The position numbers and the translations under genes are program-made. 64,000 nt of DNA from Sporopachydermia quercuum (lineage: Eukaryota; Ascomycota; Sporopachydermiomycetes; Sporopachydermiales; Sporopachydermiaceae), in assembly GCA_001599295.1 (NCBI GenBank), contig BCGN01000001.1:2232001-2296000 (forward strand), in the 5' to 3' direction. Shown one piece after another: positions 21,601-32,106 of this stretch. The notes below the pieces were generated by a model. It was not told the DNA's origin, ran no database searches, and saw only the letters and a program-made list of their open reading frames with translations. Within the stretch, counting starts at the first letter, position 1. Each line of letters opens with the position of its first letter.

Positions 21601-22545
21601 AGCCTTTGACACTGCTTGACGTATTAGAGTATCCTTATGACCCATGTTGGTCATTACTTGGCCAATGATTTGTTCTATAACACTGCTCAGGTCAGTTCCG
21701 CCATCACCATTAGTATCGACAGCCAATTCCAACATATCTTGTTCTTCTAATTCATTTGTAGCTCTTATATAAATCAGACAAAGCTTTGATAAGTTCTTGA
21801 TGATAAGTTTCATCTCATCACTGTTGTTGTTGCTATTGTCGGATAGTTCTATGATTTCATAATGCTTTGCCAATGTACGTTTCAGCAGGGACGTTCTTGC
21901 TACTATCAAGAGTTTAGCCAGACATTCCAAATAGCCCAGTTTTGCAAAGACAGTTATTCTGTCGGTTCTTACTTGCTGTAATACATATTCGTAGAATTGG
22001 TCTAAGAATGATACAGTATCAGCTCGCGCTAGGAACCTAGCCATTAACCAGGCAGCACCTTCTCTTTCTTTCCCAGGCTTTTCAATGAAAAATAAAGCTA
22101 AATTGAAAATTTGTTGGTTTATATTTTTATCAATAGAAACTAAAGCAAATGGAACTAACACTACTATTGAAAGCCATAACAATATGATATACCTCTCTTC
22201 CCATGATAGATTCTGTTGATTCTCTTCAGAGGATATGATACTTAATAGCTTAGGCAAAAGATTGACTTCTGACTGGAAAAGGGTAGAGACTGTTTTCACA
22301 CCTCTCACTTTGCAAAGTAAGTAAAGAGCAATAGCGTAATCTTTGTTTTTTGTTAGTAGGTACTTTTCGGATGCTGTAGATACAAGTCTGGTGATGATTG
22401 GATCTAGCAATTGAGGACAGACGCTAAATGTGTCTAGAATGGCTTGGAATTGCTTTATTGTTGCTGGGTTTTCAAGAATTTGAAGTAACTGGTCGTGGAG
22501 TTCTATAACCTTGCTGCTGCTTGGCAGCAAGTCTTCATTATCCAT
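18700..22545 (-). CDS. CIN1: Tubulin-folding cofactor D
   Basis: A 1281-residue HEAT/ARM-repeat protein. The signature of cofactor D is near the N-terminus: ALYLLCKVRGVKTVSTLF, then LSWEERYIILLWLSIVVLVPF (cofactor D is known for WEERYILLLWLSxxxxxPF) and KEREGAAWLMARFLARAD. Mid-protein GANVRDSACFAIWAMVR and EINVRRAAAATTQEAIGR are further conserved blocks. Role: with cofactors C and E it folds beta/alpha-tubulin and releases GTP-charged dimers. It is longer than baker's yeast Cin1 (about 1000) because of Asn/Ser-rich inserts. The ATG at 22545 fits the family N-terminus. Its 3' end faces the ORF-free gap. N bases mask three residues. Confidence 0.92.
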   Translation of the reverse strand: MDNEDLLPSSSKVIELHDQLLQILENPATIKQFQAILDTFSVCPQLLDPIITRLVSTASEKYLLTKNKDYAIALYLLCKVRGVKTVSTLFQSEVNLLPKLLSIISSEENQQNLSWEERYIILLWLSIVVLVPFALVSIDKNINQQIFNLALFFIEKPGKEREGAAWLMARFLARADTVSFLDQFYEYVLQQVRTDRITVFAKLGYLECLAKLLIVARTSLLKRTLAKHYEIIELSDNSNNNSDEMKLIIKNLSKLCLIYIRATNELEEQDMLELAVDTNGDGGTDLSSVIEQIIGQVMTNMGHKDTLIRQAVSKALARIAQALQDGDLALEIXFQTLQELEIPDFDPSDFEHIHLTHSIDFNIVSANKWHTVMLTIGEFFLKQLIPDNVLPMVISILSNALTFEQERITYAVGANVRDSACFAIWAMVRNKHSKTLENTNIETIIKKLVSVACFDREINVRRAAAATTQEAIGRHNSIMGFSSDDSNINTTINNTTVNNHQMEXKHLLGVVQALDFVSIGRINQSYLTVAFNIDTTCSWFQSSMIDYLINNSLTSWDPKVRKLSSEAIGRFYSRLGINKRRELICSLLERQGHTYGISYGLAECLTXETSMAYENRKLKKVAHQQFSLTPKEVHQLSQWLVDNGKTIDNVRDPTYKAEEFLTLYHSLLSYRSIVSEDVCTTNANVNDKTDNINNPSTIIEQLDDNLKACHQFLLIILRRNDKSLRTQFQAISELLSFLEETSIDRWINLIEYGSVNTSYALFYLPMFQLAKDDSNNLTNSIPHFHKVMELMLSGKLAPEQTAGLLYGLSHILNNFDITAIGTTSPITNLINQLMATICILLNDYRVTEQGDVGSITREAVMQAVFSNWVFFDCYFKRSAVGDVIKTSIIKGLLRCTFDAIDRLRMKALLVLITLDVQFVKDILTENELGGVVKEVFDNRQTYIIGDRNSGISDSNNSSSSMNTNSINTTTGIAIAIENTNNIPESSTLEQMSKTSAFTSLQQFFHIILKIFQFTVKTSEHLNQVETAAAEDQKLYDEMNSFYTELTRGLVYCAGAITISDSSKAAIYSTYIDFFSKSDDAIKSSLLRRLIYVLKFPMDNGDELISIINKNCTANTGNNDTSLPNININFSLFTREKEKKTVTTCLNVIMSTLESGIPIPDFNQNTLFIRAFNLHLGSINHWRMSSCIRIFSWLAINSYDENIRRKANKELLRLVIEYKVNSVRRVAAEGLVDVLTEMLNKVEEEAPQKVEIAEETLILLEETDWSSFDRPVDRLKELMSQL

Positions 22546-23426
22546 TCTCAGTGTTTGGTTGATGTGTCATTGAGTACGTTAGTATACATATATTGATGAT
22601 CTGCGGAAGGGAAGAGATACCATGAAAACGAGCAGACCTGTAAGTCTACAGAGAAGAGTAAAATGAATCTAAATAAATTTAACGTTGGTTTGAATATAAA
22701 ATAGTATTGGCGGTATCTCTTTTGCTTTTTGAATTGCTTTCATCACTAATAAGTGTTGATAGTGAGTGTGTAGATAAAAAGAGAGAAAACAGAACAATGA
22801 TAGTTTTTTTGCTGGTATGGAGAAAACTTCGGAAATGATGGGACATTTGATAAGGAATATTTCGGAGATTACTGAGTAGAATTACGGAGACCATACAATT
22901 CTATTGAATACTGTATCGCACGCAATTACTGTTACCACTTAAATAACAAAGAGGCACAAATGTAAAATGAATAATAATAGAATAGATTTATGCTCTTGAT
23001 TGCTCAATCTTCATTTGTTCCATTTTCCTTCTATTGGAAAGCTTCTCTTCATTAACCAAAGGCTCTCTATCATGGGTATTAGCATATGTACTCTCCAGAT
23101 CACGTAATCATTTAACTGCTTCTTATAGGAGACAAACCAAAACTTTATCCCTCTTTAAGTATCTGGTTGACCAGGGCAAGCTGATCTATCAGGGTAGAAA
23201 GTATTGATAAAATAAACAAAGACCTCTTCAGCAAAGCTACTGTTTTGATACCGAAAATATATTAATTCTACCTCGTGAAATACAATCATTCTTGAAATTT
23301 TATTTTTTTCAGCTGAGAAAACTTTTAGATAGTGTACTAGCAGATGAAGAGCATCTTTGGGGATACATAAAGTAGAGGTTGGCTATTGGATACTATCTGA
23401 TAGTTCTATCTTCTCATACAAACATA
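22546..23426. other. Divergent intergenic region (CIN1 / unknown spliced gene)
   Basis: 881 bases with promoters in both directions. The 71-codon minus frame at 22679-22894 has no motif. A T-rich run at 23299-23310 lies about 120 bases before the right-hand start. No other element is recognised. Confidence 0.4.
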
Positions 23427-25229
23427 ATGAGCTATAATAAAAGGCCACAGCATGGAAATCGAAATAACCGATCAAATCGGCCGTATTCACGGGACAATAG
23501 AAAACTGCAAGCTCTGGAAGTGAAAAACATCAACACTGTCTTTGACGCTGAACCTTCAAAAGCATTTGCTCCGCTAGATTACGGAATAGTGGAGAGAGCC
23601 AAACCTATTGACAAGGAAGAATCTAATGATAAGCCTTTACCATCTTTACGTGAGTTTTGGAATTTCAACTTAAATTAATGAAGTTTTTGGTGATTTAGTG
23701 AGCATATTGCATATACTAACAAAAGTACAGCTGAAAGACCTCTATACAGCTTAAATATAGCACTAGGACCAACATTTGTCGATACTGAGCACAGTAAACC
23801 TACAGGATCTAAGGTAGCACGATCAGCGTCTAAAAGAAGTGATGGTAATGACATGAAAATACCTGTGTCTTTGCAAGAGTTAAAAGCCATTAGAGGAAGC
23901 ATTGACCCCGGTGTGTACGAAGCTTGGAAAACTAAGATCCATAGTAAGATCACATTACGTTTAGGCGATGAGATAATAGATCTAGAAAATGAATCATTAT
24001 ATGTTTTTGAAGATCCAATCAAAAATAAACTACAGGAAATTCAACAAAGCCTAGCTAGACATGAAGAAGGTAATGGCATTAATGGTGAAATCGGAGGAGA
24101 TACTCTGGCAAGAAATGAAGGCGAAGATGAAGATCAAGAGTCTGAACAGTCTGATCACGATGACAGTGCTATTCATAGAGCAAGAACTGTTGCTCCTGAA
24201 GCAGTCCTAAGGATGGTTGACTCCTCACTGGTAGATGGAGACGATGATGATGAAAATGATCAAGCTGATGCCAGTATGCTCTCCAACCCAGTCGGAGAGC
24301 ATTATAAAGGCAATGATGAAGAATTTTTGGATTCAGCACCTAAAGGACCTAAAGCATTTGTTCTTAATAGACGGAACAATCAGAACACTCATTTTGGTAG
24401 ACTGAATGAATCCAACGGATTCCGAGAAAGGACTTCAGGTTTTTTATCTGCTGGTGCTGCCGCTGGTCCCAGTACCTTGATGAATGATCATGATCGTGGT
24501 TTTGCTTTCACTTCTTGGTATAGCGACAAGGAAAGAGCAATGGGAATACCTAAAAATCGGCCGTTTACCTCGCCCGGTGTAGTTGAACATAATAAAGCTA
24601 CAGGATATGGCTCTATTCCTAATTATAAACGTGGAAACAGACCTAATAATGATCTTTACTATCTACAACAGAACAACGATCATTTACTAGGGCAGAAAAA
24701 TAACTTCCGTCCCGACAACTCTCATAGGATTCCCAATCAAATGATTATATCTCAAGACGATTTTCTACCCAATAGACCTGCGTATGACAGTGCTCCAGGT
24801 CCTATCATGGCAGGAGGTAAAAATAACAGTATATGGAATACCAATAGTACCAATAGCAGCGCTAGCAGCAATAACCATCATAATAACAATGATTTCTTCA
24901 ACGATGATGAACCAGGAAGATTCTCTACGCCTTATATCAGAAGAACTACAGACTCAAGGTGGGCGAATGAAGTGGCATACAGTACACCTGGAAGTGCTCA
25001 GAAGAGAGCACGTGAAATAGAGCTGAGTATGAGTCAAGAATATATGGAGGAGATCAATAGTCCTTATATGATGAATGGAAATAATTTTGGGCAACATTAT
25101 GGACACTATAGACCAGTCAAAAGACTTGCTTCTGGTTCTGGATCAGTGCCAATTCCTAGTCCCGGACCAGGATCACGACAAGCATCTGGCTTTAGGAAAT
25201 GGGGGAATAATGAGTCAAGAAAGTATTAA
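23427..25229 (+). CDS. Spliced low-complexity protein, unknown; possible mRNA/translation factor
   Basis: Two exons, 23427-23649 and 23731-25229, with a GTGAGT donor, TACTAAC branch and ACAG acceptor. The join restores one 573-residue frame (…LPSL-P-ERPLYSLN…). The first exon alone ends in a stop soon after the donor, so splicing is needed. The N-terminus is Arg/Asn-rich (NKRPQHGNRNNRSNRPYSRDNR), as in RNA-binding proteins. Near residue 120 the block VSLQELKAIRGSIDPGVYEAW vaguely recalls the YxxxxL eIF4E-binding blocks of 4E-T/Eap1 proteins, but the key Tyr is Val. An acidic region (about 180-250), Asn-rich stretches and a Gly/Pro/Ser basic tail follow. The frame opens upstream through TTG only, so the ATG at 23427 is used. 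I do not recognise the family with confidence. Confidence 0.8.
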
Positions 25230-25432
25230 AATAGTTAGAGAGGGATCATTTTTTCTTGTTATTTACATTATTCCGCATGTACGAGCATATAATTGGAAAT
25301 AATAATTATAACTGCAGCATCAGCCTCTTCATATTGTATTCAACGTGATGTAATGGTGAAATTCTATGTACAAATCATGCCTTAACTGGCACCTTCATCG
25401 TCGCGAAAGCATCAATCTCCTCCCTAAATTCA

Positions 25433-25702
25433 CTACACTGACCTTTTTTCCACAGTGTACCCCTTGACTGGCTTTCTCTCGGCACGGATTTGTTGAATGT
25501 TCTTATACTCTGACGATACTTCGACATCAACTAAATTCTTCACTTTGAGAATCTGACCAGCGACAGATGGCGTCACTGGTCTATATACAATTCTTCCTCT
25601 TTTGAATAGACCCAGAGAATTGAGAACTTTGTCATAAGAATCGGGCAAACCTATCGTAGATCTTATCTGAGTTATTTTGTAGAAAAGTTTGTGAGCGCTC
25701 AT
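25433..25702 (-). CDS. MRPL33: Mitochondrial ribosomal protein uL30m
   Basis: 89 residues, the usual length for yeast Mrpl33 (about 86). It is an L30-type fold with YKITQIRSTIGLPDSYDKVL, then SLGLFKRGRIVYRPVTPSVAGQI and KVKNLVDVEV, the canonical L30 order. Role: component of the large subunit of the mitochondrial ribosome. No separate presequence is evident, as in other Mrpl33 proteins. The C-terminal KPVKGYTVEKRS tail is basic. Its 5' side is divergent from YKU70. Confidence 0.93.
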   Translation of the reverse strand: MSAHKLFYKITQIRSTIGLPDSYDKVLNSLGLFKRGRIVYRPVTPSVAGQILKVKNLVDVEVSSEYKNIQQIRAERKPVKGYTVEKRSV

Positions 25703-26564
25703 TTTGAATGGGCTAGATTAGATAGATTACTTAGTTAGGATTGACAGAATTCTAGCTGTTTTATGGTGTAGGATTCCCTGTTATTTGTTATTTATCCCAG
25801 GAGTTTTTGTTTCTTTGTCTCGGATTGATCTATGCTATTATTTATCACGCATATGTCATAATCGTACAGAGCGCCAATAGATAGCTTAAGCCGAACAACT
25901 GTGAACAACTGATGCGGATTGTATAATGTTAATCCAACTAACAAAATCTGAAAATTTGTCCGTTGATTATTTTCTCCTTCCTATTGAATTACCCTGTTTC
26001 CAAATATACGTATACGTCATACAGTCAATATCCTCATACATAACCATAGCACACATAGTAGACACTTCTTGAACCAACTGCCTTCAAACAATCAATAATG
26101 CTTGTGGTTGAGTTTTCATTTTGTTACCGGAGAGGTTACCCGCTTTTTGCATATAGAACTCGATTGTTACGTTATCAATAAATAAAAATACAAGTATTTT
26201 GGGGGATACCGAAGATTGTTTGAGTCTGGTTTCAGGAAAAGGAACTTGACTGATCATGTATTTTTGATTACGTAATATAGTATATGAGAGTAGTATTTAA
26301 GGCTGGAAGGGGTATTGTTATTTGAAAGGGTCAATTGTAATATTGATTGATATGATGAACTGTTATTGCAATTGCTAATGTTAAACATGAGGATCTAAGT
26401 TTGAAGTAGGAAAGACTAGATTTTATGGGAGCTATATGCGTTCTCAGGCTCTGTTGCTAGCAGGGTTACTTTTTGGTAGGTTTTAGAAGATTTTGGTGTT
26501 AGTCTTGAAGAGGTCAAAGGAACGGTGCGCCATGGAAGCATAATCATAGTTAGAAGGAACAAAG
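25703..26564. other. Divergent intergenic region (MRPL33 / YKU70)
   Basis: 862 bases between divergent starts. The 89-codon minus frame over 26416-26685 overlaps YKU70 exon 1 and looks like chance. No element is recognised with confidence. Confidence 0.4.
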
Positions 26565-28865
26565 ATGACAGATAGGTATAATTATGAAGAAGACGACGAT
26601 GAGCAGGTTGTCGGTGATGTTGTAAGTCTATTTCATGGGTAGGTCGAAAGAAAATTGGAGGTTGGGTTTTGTTCCTATGCTCCAAGTAATTGTACTCCTT
26701 TCGTTAACGCCTATTTAAGTATGATTAGCGAGAAGCAGATCTAACGTAGTTCTACTCCAGGAATTCGAAACGAAAGAAGCCTTTTTATTTGTCATTGATG
26801 GATCATCATCGATGATGACAGAGTCTCCGGAACTGGGACAATCGCCGGTGAGACTGATCTTAGAATCTATCTTAGAGCTCATGAGAATATCTGTAATTAC
26901 TTCACCAGATAACTTAGCAGGTATAACTTTCTATAACAGTACTTACTCTGGTAATGATGATAATGATAGCAGATCTACTGGTTCAGATGATATGTTTGAT
27001 TTCCTGGAATTAGACGAATTGGACTCGTATGGTCTTAAAAGACTAAAGATCCTATTGGATGGTAAGTGTGAAATGCTCAGACTTTGTTGGGGTGGTGAGT
27101 TGATAGTAGTAAGACATATCACGAATTTAATTCTAACGACGCTGCTATNCTTTACATTATAGATGAGGGGGAATTAGAAAATAGAATCAAGCCTAGCAGT
27201 GTGAAAACACCAGTTTCAACAGTCCTATCAAAAGTAAAAGTGGATTTCCAAGATAAAGCGGGCAAAGTCCTGATTAAAAGACTGTTTTTCTTTACCGATG
27301 ATGATAATCCACATATCCATGAACCTGTAGAGAAAAGAGCAATTCTCAGTCAAACTGCACACAATATCACCAAGGATATCATCGACTCTAGAATTGGAGT
27401 TATACCTTTTTTTATAGGCAGTGAAAGCAAACCGTTTGACCCTAGTGTATTTTACGAAGACATATTTATGCTTGATCAAAATCCAACAGCTGAGACATCT
27501 GAGTTAGAAGATATATTTGATGGGCCTTTGATTAGGGCGATAAATGTACGAGATATCAAAGGAATGATCATGGATAAGAAAACACTGAAAAGGACACTCT
27601 TTCAAAATACTCTGGAAATATGTCCTAATGGCGAAAGCAGTAAGAAACTACAAATTGGCGTAAAGGGATATTCTGTTCTAACAAGGGAAAAGCCCAAAAG
27701 ATTCAGGTTTGTTTTCACTGGACAAACACCAACAAATCTTGATGATAACTTGGATACAAAAGCCATGATTGATACTGATAACGAAGATCTCTACCGTAAT
27801 CAAGAAGCGGAAGCTGTTACTCAGCTATTCAATGCATCAACAGGCGAATTGGTAGACTCTTCAACTGTCATACGAGCATATAATTTTGGTGGTCAGTATA
27901 TTTCGTTCACCAAAGCACAAATGAACAAAATTAGAAACATAGACAGCGTAGAACCTTCGTTGCGTATTATTGGGTTCAGAGATATAGATAGAGCGAACTT
28001 GCTCTATCAAAATGTGCGGCAATCTGTGTTTTTATACCCATCTGATGATGTATTTACTAATTCATACCGTGTTTTTTCAGCACTATACCAATCTATGTTC
28101 AATAAGAACAGACTGGCTATAGTATGGGGTAAAATGAGATTCAACTCTAATGCTACAATGTATGCATTACTCCCAAGCAGAACTAAAGCAATCTCTTACT
28201 CTCAGGAAGAACAAGGAGAAGGGAATGGGAAGCAGAAAGCAAAAAGACTCTCTAAGCTTGATAAGAAGATGCCAGAAGGTTTCTTCCTTATCACGTTACC
28301 GTTTGCTGATGATATAAGATCATCTCCTCAGAACCAGTATAACGTAGAAGCAAGTAAAGAGTTGAAAGATCAATTTGAGGCTATAGTTAAGCAACTGCAT
28401 GTCCCTTCTCCTTTTGATCCTAATAGTTATAGCAACCCAACTCTACAGTGGCATAACAAGATCCTCGAGAGTTTGGCCCTTAATGAAAGTGTGCCTGATG
28501 TAGATGACATTGTCGATAAGACAATCCCTAAATATTCAAAAATTATGTCTAGGGCAGGAAAGCAAATTGTGACTTACAATAAGCTATTGGAAGGAGAGTT
28601 AGAATTGCAAAGACAACTGGTTGTTGAAGATGAGAAAAACTCGAAGCTCAAAAGCGACAAAAAGACTAAGACTATTGCTGCTCCAGTTGATATTCCATCA
28701 ATTGATGAAATGAGAGAAAAAGCCAAGGCGCATGCAGTGAATAAACTGACTGCGAAAACACTGAAAACTTGGCTCCAGATAAATTATGCATTGCCAGAGG
28801 ATGGCACGACTAAGCCGTTCTTGGTTGAAGCTGTGTATTTTTATTTTAAGAAAGAAGGTTTGTAG
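26565..28865 (+). CDS. YKU70: Ku70, DNA end-binding subunit
   Basis: Three exons: 26565-26621, 26761-27061 and 27163-28865, joining to 686 residues. Donors are GTAAGT in both introns; the acceptors CCAG and ATAG follow CTAAC branch cores. Exon 1 gives an acidic start (MTDRYNYEEDDDEQVVGDV). Exon 2 gives the vWA-like strand EAFLFVIDGSSSMM and VRLILESILELM. Exon 3 has the Ku70 block LFFFTDDDNPH, the Ku core with GGQYISFTKAQMNKIRNI and LAIVWGKMRFNSNATMYALLP, and a C-terminal SAP-like domain (DEMREKAKAHAV…LKTWL). Role: with Ku80 it binds DNA ends for non-homologous end joining and protects telomeres. Baker's yeast YKU70 has no intron, so two introns mark a different lineage. No second Ku gene is in the window. 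Confidence 0.92.
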
Positions 28866-29810
28866 GGCAAGTAGTAGATAATATGAAAAGTGTAGTGGTG
28901 GTCGTTCTAGATTATGAAAGAGATAAAAACACTCGAATGAATGATGCAATGAGATTCCTATGTTTAAACAGATGAACGACACAAAGAATCTTATGAAATG
29001 AAAGGATTATTCAAATAAAATTTAATATGTATGAATGTATAAGGATCGTTATATTTATTCAATTGATTATGAAGCACCATAAAAGAATAATGGTAATTCA
29101 GCTTATTAGTCTCTGCGTCTCGATAAGAGAATATCGGAAATCATGTAANACACTGCAAAAATAATCAGACAAAATGTCTTGTATTGTCTCANATACCTCT
29201 GCATTCTTTTGTCAGAGACAATACGGATTCCGAGTGTTAAAAATGATTGTCAATAAGCAGGCAGAAAAGTTTGTGTTGCATGACAAAGAGAACTATTTAC
29301 AGCCAATCATGTCTGAGTAATTATGACAAACCCATGAAAATCTTAAGGCTCTGTGGCTTAGCATTGCGCCACTTTCCTATTATGTGATTAAAGTTCGCAT
29401 CTTCCATAATAGAAATTTTCAAAATGAATTGAGTGGTTCATCTCAAAAATGAAAGAACTCCAAATAACCACACCACTTATTCGCACTTTAACTCTTGTCT
29501 CGAGCTCTGGGAGGATCCTTGTTTACACTTACGTTATACGCCAGACGTTACACTTTTACTTGGTATCATATTATTTCGTTGTCATTCACCATATATTCAA
29601 TCATCCTTGATTGTGTTTGCATTCTGTGCGGTACTTTCTATTCTTGTGCGTCTCCGTTCATCTAATTGGTGTGGTTGGAGTGTTTTCCTCGAGTTTACAA
29701 TTCGTNAGCAATTCATAAAACAACGAAGACAACGAAGACAACGATTCGCAAGCTGGGGTAAGACAAGTCTTGAACCTACAATCAACAATAGTCTAAATCA
29801 AATATATAAC
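28866..29810. other. Intergenic with an open frame lacking ATG
   Basis: From 29433 the frame of the next gene is already open for about 126 codons, but without an ATG before 29811. This may be chance, an unrecognised upstream exon, or a start outside AUG. Nothing else is recognised. Confidence 0.4.
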
Positions 29811-30146
29811 ATGTTTATTAAAGCAGCAACGAGGAATCGATTAACAAGCTCTTTGTTTTCGACAACATTCATTATTGCATTAGCAACAGTATCAGTTTCC
29901 CATCTATTCCCCTGCCCTGTTTCACAGAATCTCGATAATGATTCAAAAGAAAAGGGTGTTCGAACGAAATTACGACGTAGTGAAAAGGTTCAGCTAAGAA
30001 GAGAATTGGAGGAAGAACTAGGATGTCAATCAGAGCTAGGTTCGCTACTTCTATCAAGGGTGTGCTCCTTAGCAAACTTCAGATCTAGTGAGGAACCTGT
30101 AAGTGAATGGAGTGGAAAGAACATTGTCATAGTTGATTCAAAATGA
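29811..30146 (+). CDS. Small single-pass membrane protein, unknown, possibly mitochondrial
   Basis: 111 residues from the first in-frame ATG. A basic N-terminus (MFIKAATRNR) precedes one hydrophobic segment (about 14-34, LFSTTFIIALATVSVSHLF). Directly after it comes a Pro-Cys-Pro motif (FPCPV), then a charged helical stretch (KLRRSEKVQLRRELEEELG). The layout recalls small mitochondrial inner-membrane assembly proteins, but I cannot name a family. The reading frame stays open upstream to 29433, so a longer form is possible. No homologous neighbour helps. Confidence 0.45.
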   Translation: MFIKAATRNRLTSSLFSTTFIIALATVSVSHLFPCPVSQNLDNDSKEKGVRTKLRRSEKVQLRRELEEELGCQSELGSLLLSRVCSLANFRSSEEPVSEWSGKNIVIVDSK

Positions 30147-31094
30147 AGTGTTATAAGAATAAGAAGACAGAAGCATAAGGAAGAGTAGGGTTGACTTCGT
30201 AGGATTGACCTCCATGGAGAGCGGTTGGCTCTGGGTAGAGTCATGTTACTGAAGTATCTAATTCATACAACAAATTGGTTCAAGAATATGATCTGTTGAT
30301 CATTACTGAAAGAAGGACCGACATTACAAGCATTTTAATTCATCATTGACTTGCTTATTGCATACAATGGAGTAATACCATTTGAACTTATCATTATATA
30401 TATATTCTACACAGGGAGGCTACTATAGTATTATAAATAAAGCTGGTAGTTAGTATCATAGTTGCGTAAAACTATGGAACAAAACACTACTGTTTGTATT
30501 TATTTCATGAAATGTGTTATTGTCTATTACAGTTAATTCGTTAGTCTTTTCTCTACTACCACTCATCAGTTATTAACTTGTTCATTTGCCCTCGTTTTAG
30601 TTCTTCGAATTGTACGTCAAGGATACTCAAAGTCTGTTGTTTCTTTGCTGTCAAATTTGAATTCCTGTTCTTTGACTGGCTGGCTTCTTTTACGTTTGCT
30701 TGTCACGTTTTGTCCAGTATGTCCAGTTTGTCCAATTTCACAAACACCACCAAGAGACAAATACTGGAAAAAAGGCTTTCAGTCTACAGCACTGATAAAT
30801 CACGTGTCATATTATAGGGTAAATACTGTTGGTTTAATTAGGAAGTTTTCAATAATCTCAGATTAACTTATCTAATGGATGACCAGCAAACCCACGCAAT
30901 GAGACTAGGTTCAGGAATGTCCTAACTTTCCACATGGGAAGGTAGGAAGCACACTCATTATAAGCGTAGTAAGTAGCCTATTACACTATCTATAAACTGA
31001 GTCCATTACAACACAATTATTCAGATATCATTGTTGGAGATTGTGATCATAATAATTGTTGTCTTTCATATAATCAACAAGAATAATATTCAAG
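30147..31094. other. Intergenic, RPS20 upstream region
   Basis: 948 bases that include the RPS20 promoter. Two overlapping 70-80 codon frames near 30578-30866 are in different phases and lack motifs. No Rap1-type or other ribosomal-gene element was identified with confidence. Confidence 0.4.
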
Positions 31095-31529
31095 ATGAGC
31101 TACAACAACGAAAAGGACTCGAAGGTCGAGGACGTCTCTGCCCCCGTCCACAAGATCAAGATCTCTTTGACTTCCACCAAGGTGAAGAAGCTNGAAAATG
31201 GTATGTACATTCTAGATGCTTCATTAGAGGATAGTCGAGGAATGTAAGAAATACTAACGGTTAATATAGTCGCTGCCAACATTTTGAAGACTGCTGATGA
31301 ACTCAAGTTCTACAGAAAGGGTCTTACCAGATTACCAACCAGAGTTTTAAAGATCACCACCAGAAAGACCCCTAATGGTGAAGGTTCCAAGACCTGGGAT
31401 ACTTATGAAATGAGAATTCACAAGAGAATCATCATTTTACAAGCTCCTGCTGCTGCTGTTCAAAAGCTCACCAGATTCACCATTGAACCTGGTGTGGATA
31501 TCGAAGTCACTATGGCTGAAAATGCTTAA
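31095..31529 (+). CDS. RPS20: 40S ribosomal protein uS10
   Basis: Two exons, 31095-31200 and 31270-31529, total 121 residues, the family length. Donor GTATGT at 31201, branch TACTAAC at 31252-31258, acceptor ATAG at 31269. The spliced junction reads LEN-V-AANILK. Core motifs include HKIKISLTSTKVKKLE, GLTRLPTRVLKITTRKTPNG, EGSKTWDTYEMRIHKR and FTIEPGVDIEV. Role: small-subunit protein of the head, near the mRNA entry and A-site side. Codon use is strongly biased (CAAG/ATC/ACC), as in a highly expressed gene. An AATAAA-like element near 31611 may act in 3'-end formation. Confidence 0.97.
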
Positions 31530-32106
31530 ACGTTTCAAGAACATTTGAATCTGGCATTATTCAACATGCAATTAATTTAGTTTCAATCGTTTCATGTCTT
31601 GTATTTTTCGAATAAACGGTATGATTGTGTTATATTGTGTGGTATCGGTCTCTTTTAATGTGAGAATGAGTTTTTGGATTTTGGGCTTGATTTAAAGTGT
31701 ATGACGCGTATGTTTAAATTAAGGATAGCACTCTTTTCTTTCGATGTTCTCTTGTTTAACTCTCGCTTTTTGGGTTTTCAATTGTGAAGTTGACATTAGT
31801 GGTGTCATGATTTTACCAGGAACAGAGATAGGATAGTTTAGCAATCCTTGCTTGTTAATTACCCACTGTATCTCTAATTGTCAATATATTACACTCTTGC
31901 CTGATTTCTATTTATGAATTCTTTCATACTTATAATATAAAATTTAAAGAAATGACCGCAATTCGTAGATATTCATTGTAGAATGCATATTGCCATTCAA
32001 CTGTCCAAGCATTTTGTAACAAAGAATACTACATCAACAGGAGACAAAAGAATACAGTATACACAATCTAGTAACATCAATTGGTCTTCTATTCTATGTA
32101 AAGCTA
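31530..32106. other. Convergent gap (RPS20 / SNO1-like)
   Basis: 577 bases of 3' flanks of two convergent genes. A GAATAAACG motif lies near 31609. Nothing else is seen. Confidence 0.45.

Noticed and set aside
26803-26818. 16-bp perfect palindrome TCATCATCGATGATGA
   Set aside because: It lies inside YKU70 exon 2 and follows from the codons for Ser-Ser-Ser-Met-Met.
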